From assembly GCA_947497245.1 (NCBI GenBank), contig CANMFO010000006.1:124001-188000 (forward strand): DNA of 64,000 bases. The letters run 5' to 3'. Positions within the stretch are counted from its first letter, which is position 1; every line of letters starts with the position of its first letter. The notes under the pieces are model-generated. The model saw only the letters and a program-made list of their open reading frames with translations. It was not told the DNA's origin and did no database searches. This document shows positions 63,526-64,000 of this stretch, one piece after another. Position numbers and translations under genes: made by a program. This stretch comes from an uncultured Flavobacteriaceae bacterium. GTDB taxonomy: Bacteria > Bacteroidota > Bacteroidia > Flavobacteriales > Flavobacteriaceae.

Positions 63526-64000
63526 TTATAATTTATGTGGTACAAAGGGAAAATCTTCCTGCTCGTATACCATATCATATAATTGTTGGGTGGGTGGGTA
63601 GTCCGACTCCTCTGCGAACTTTTCGCATTCGCTGACCCGATCTTTCACCCGTTTGTCTATTGCCTTAATTTCTTCTTCTGAGGCGTAGTCCTTTTCTTTG
63701 ATAACATCCAAAACCTGGGTAATGGGATCAATCTTCTTATATTCCTCCACTTCCGCCTTTGTCCGGTAATGCTGGGCATCCGACATGGAGTGTCCCCTGT
63801 ACCGGTAGGTTTTCATTTCCAGGAAAGTCGGCCCGCCGCCACTTCTGGCCCGTTCAATAGCCTTGCTCATTTCCTTGGCCACAGACACGGGATCCATTCC
63901 ATCGACCGGTCCACAGGGCATTTCGTACCCCAAGCCCAGCTTCCATATTTCCGTGGAATAGGAGGTACGGGCCACCGAGGTCCCCATGGCATATCCGTTG
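63526..64000 (-). CDS. pdhA: Pyruvate dehydrogenase E1 alpha subunit (3' part)
   Basis: The frame is open to the window end, so the N-terminal part with most of the TPP site is outside. Visible are NGYAMGTSVARTSYS, a conserved E1-alpha segment, GMDPVSVAKEMSKAIERARS, and EMKTYRYRGHSMSDAQHYRT, the phosphorylation-loop region typical of E1 alpha. With PdhB it decarboxylates pyruvate. It precedes pdhC by 4 bp and the two are surely co-transcribed. Confidence 0.93.
   Translation of the reverse strand, partial: NGYAMGTSVARTSYSTEIWKLGLGYEMPCGPVDGMDPVSVAKEMSKAIERARSGGGPTFLEMKTYRYRGHSMSDAQHYRTKAEVEEYKKIDPITQVLDVIKEKDYASEEEIKAIDKRVKDRVSECEKFAEESDYPPTQQLYDMVYEQEDFPFVPHKL

Overview
The window looks like a chromosome segment of a marine-type Flavobacteriaceae (Bacteroidota; the Maribacter/Zobellia/Arenibacter/Muricauda sort of genome, inferred from gene content only). 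Pointers are a GldA-type gliding ABC ATPase, a DUF2723 (TMEM260-like) mannosyltransferase, a DUF5686 outer-membrane protein with a carboxypeptidase-like N-terminal domain, head-GIN (DUF2807) and 2TM proteins, PafA phosphatase, a separate pdhB, and TANNTTTG-type -7 promoter boxes. I found no insertion sequence, prophage, CRISPR array, rRNA or tRNA. Almost everything is housekeeping or biosynthetic DNA with uniform codon usage.

Layout. 0-8.2 kb: end of gldA, then a minus-strand set of envelope genes (DUF2723, membrane-anchored LuxR protein, serine hydrolase, head-GIN lipoprotein, PagL-like deacylase). 8.3-30 kb: a nearly continuous minus-strand sulfur-methionine-SAM block. From its upstream end it runs metK; a SAM-I riboswitch; metY; a three-enzyme fusion MetX-aspartokinase-homoserine dehydrogenase; metZ; an Rrf2 regulator; the sulfate-assimilation genes (DUF2061, cysH, cysD, cysN, sulfite reductase, cobA, Met8-type cysG, ferredoxin-NADP reductase); a strong terminator; a second SAM-I riboswitch; and a split metH with a small ABM gene between its halves, then metF. 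30.5-39 kb: deoxynucleoside kinase, App1-type protein, TonB, membrane and soluble pyrophosphatases, DUF5686 protein. 39-50 kb: pdhB divergent from etfBA, bifunctional nuclease, nupC, thyA, ergothioneine genes egtB-egtD with DUF427, a CBM48 protein, a class V PLP enzyme, a 2TM protein and folA. 50-57.5 kb: murI, pafA, mlaE-mlaF, DUF389, manC, SprT. 57.6-64 kb: an exported PPDK-like protein, SDR, M28 peptidase, pdhC and the 3' part of pdhA.

How the genes work together. The 8.3-30 kb block carries most of the route from sulfate and aspartate to S-adenosylmethionine: CysDN activate sulfate, CysH and the sirohaem enzyme reduce it, CobA and CysG make sirohaem, and the ferredoxin reductase can supply electrons. 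The fusion protein makes activated homoserine, MetY/MetZ add sulfide, MetF/MetH methylate homocysteine, and MetK makes SAM, which can feed back through two SAM-I riboswitches. A 15-bp element, CTAT-NNN-TTTA-ATAG, occurs twice upstream of the DUF2061-cysHDN genes and once upstream of the sulfite reductase gene. It is the best candidate operator for the adjacent Rrf2 regulator and is the most interesting unexplained signal I found. Other points worth checking are the MetX-AK-HSD fusion, a CysH without the iron-sulfur cysteine pair and no cysC nearby, an exported PPDK-like protein with reversed domain order, and a possible EgtE near egtBD.
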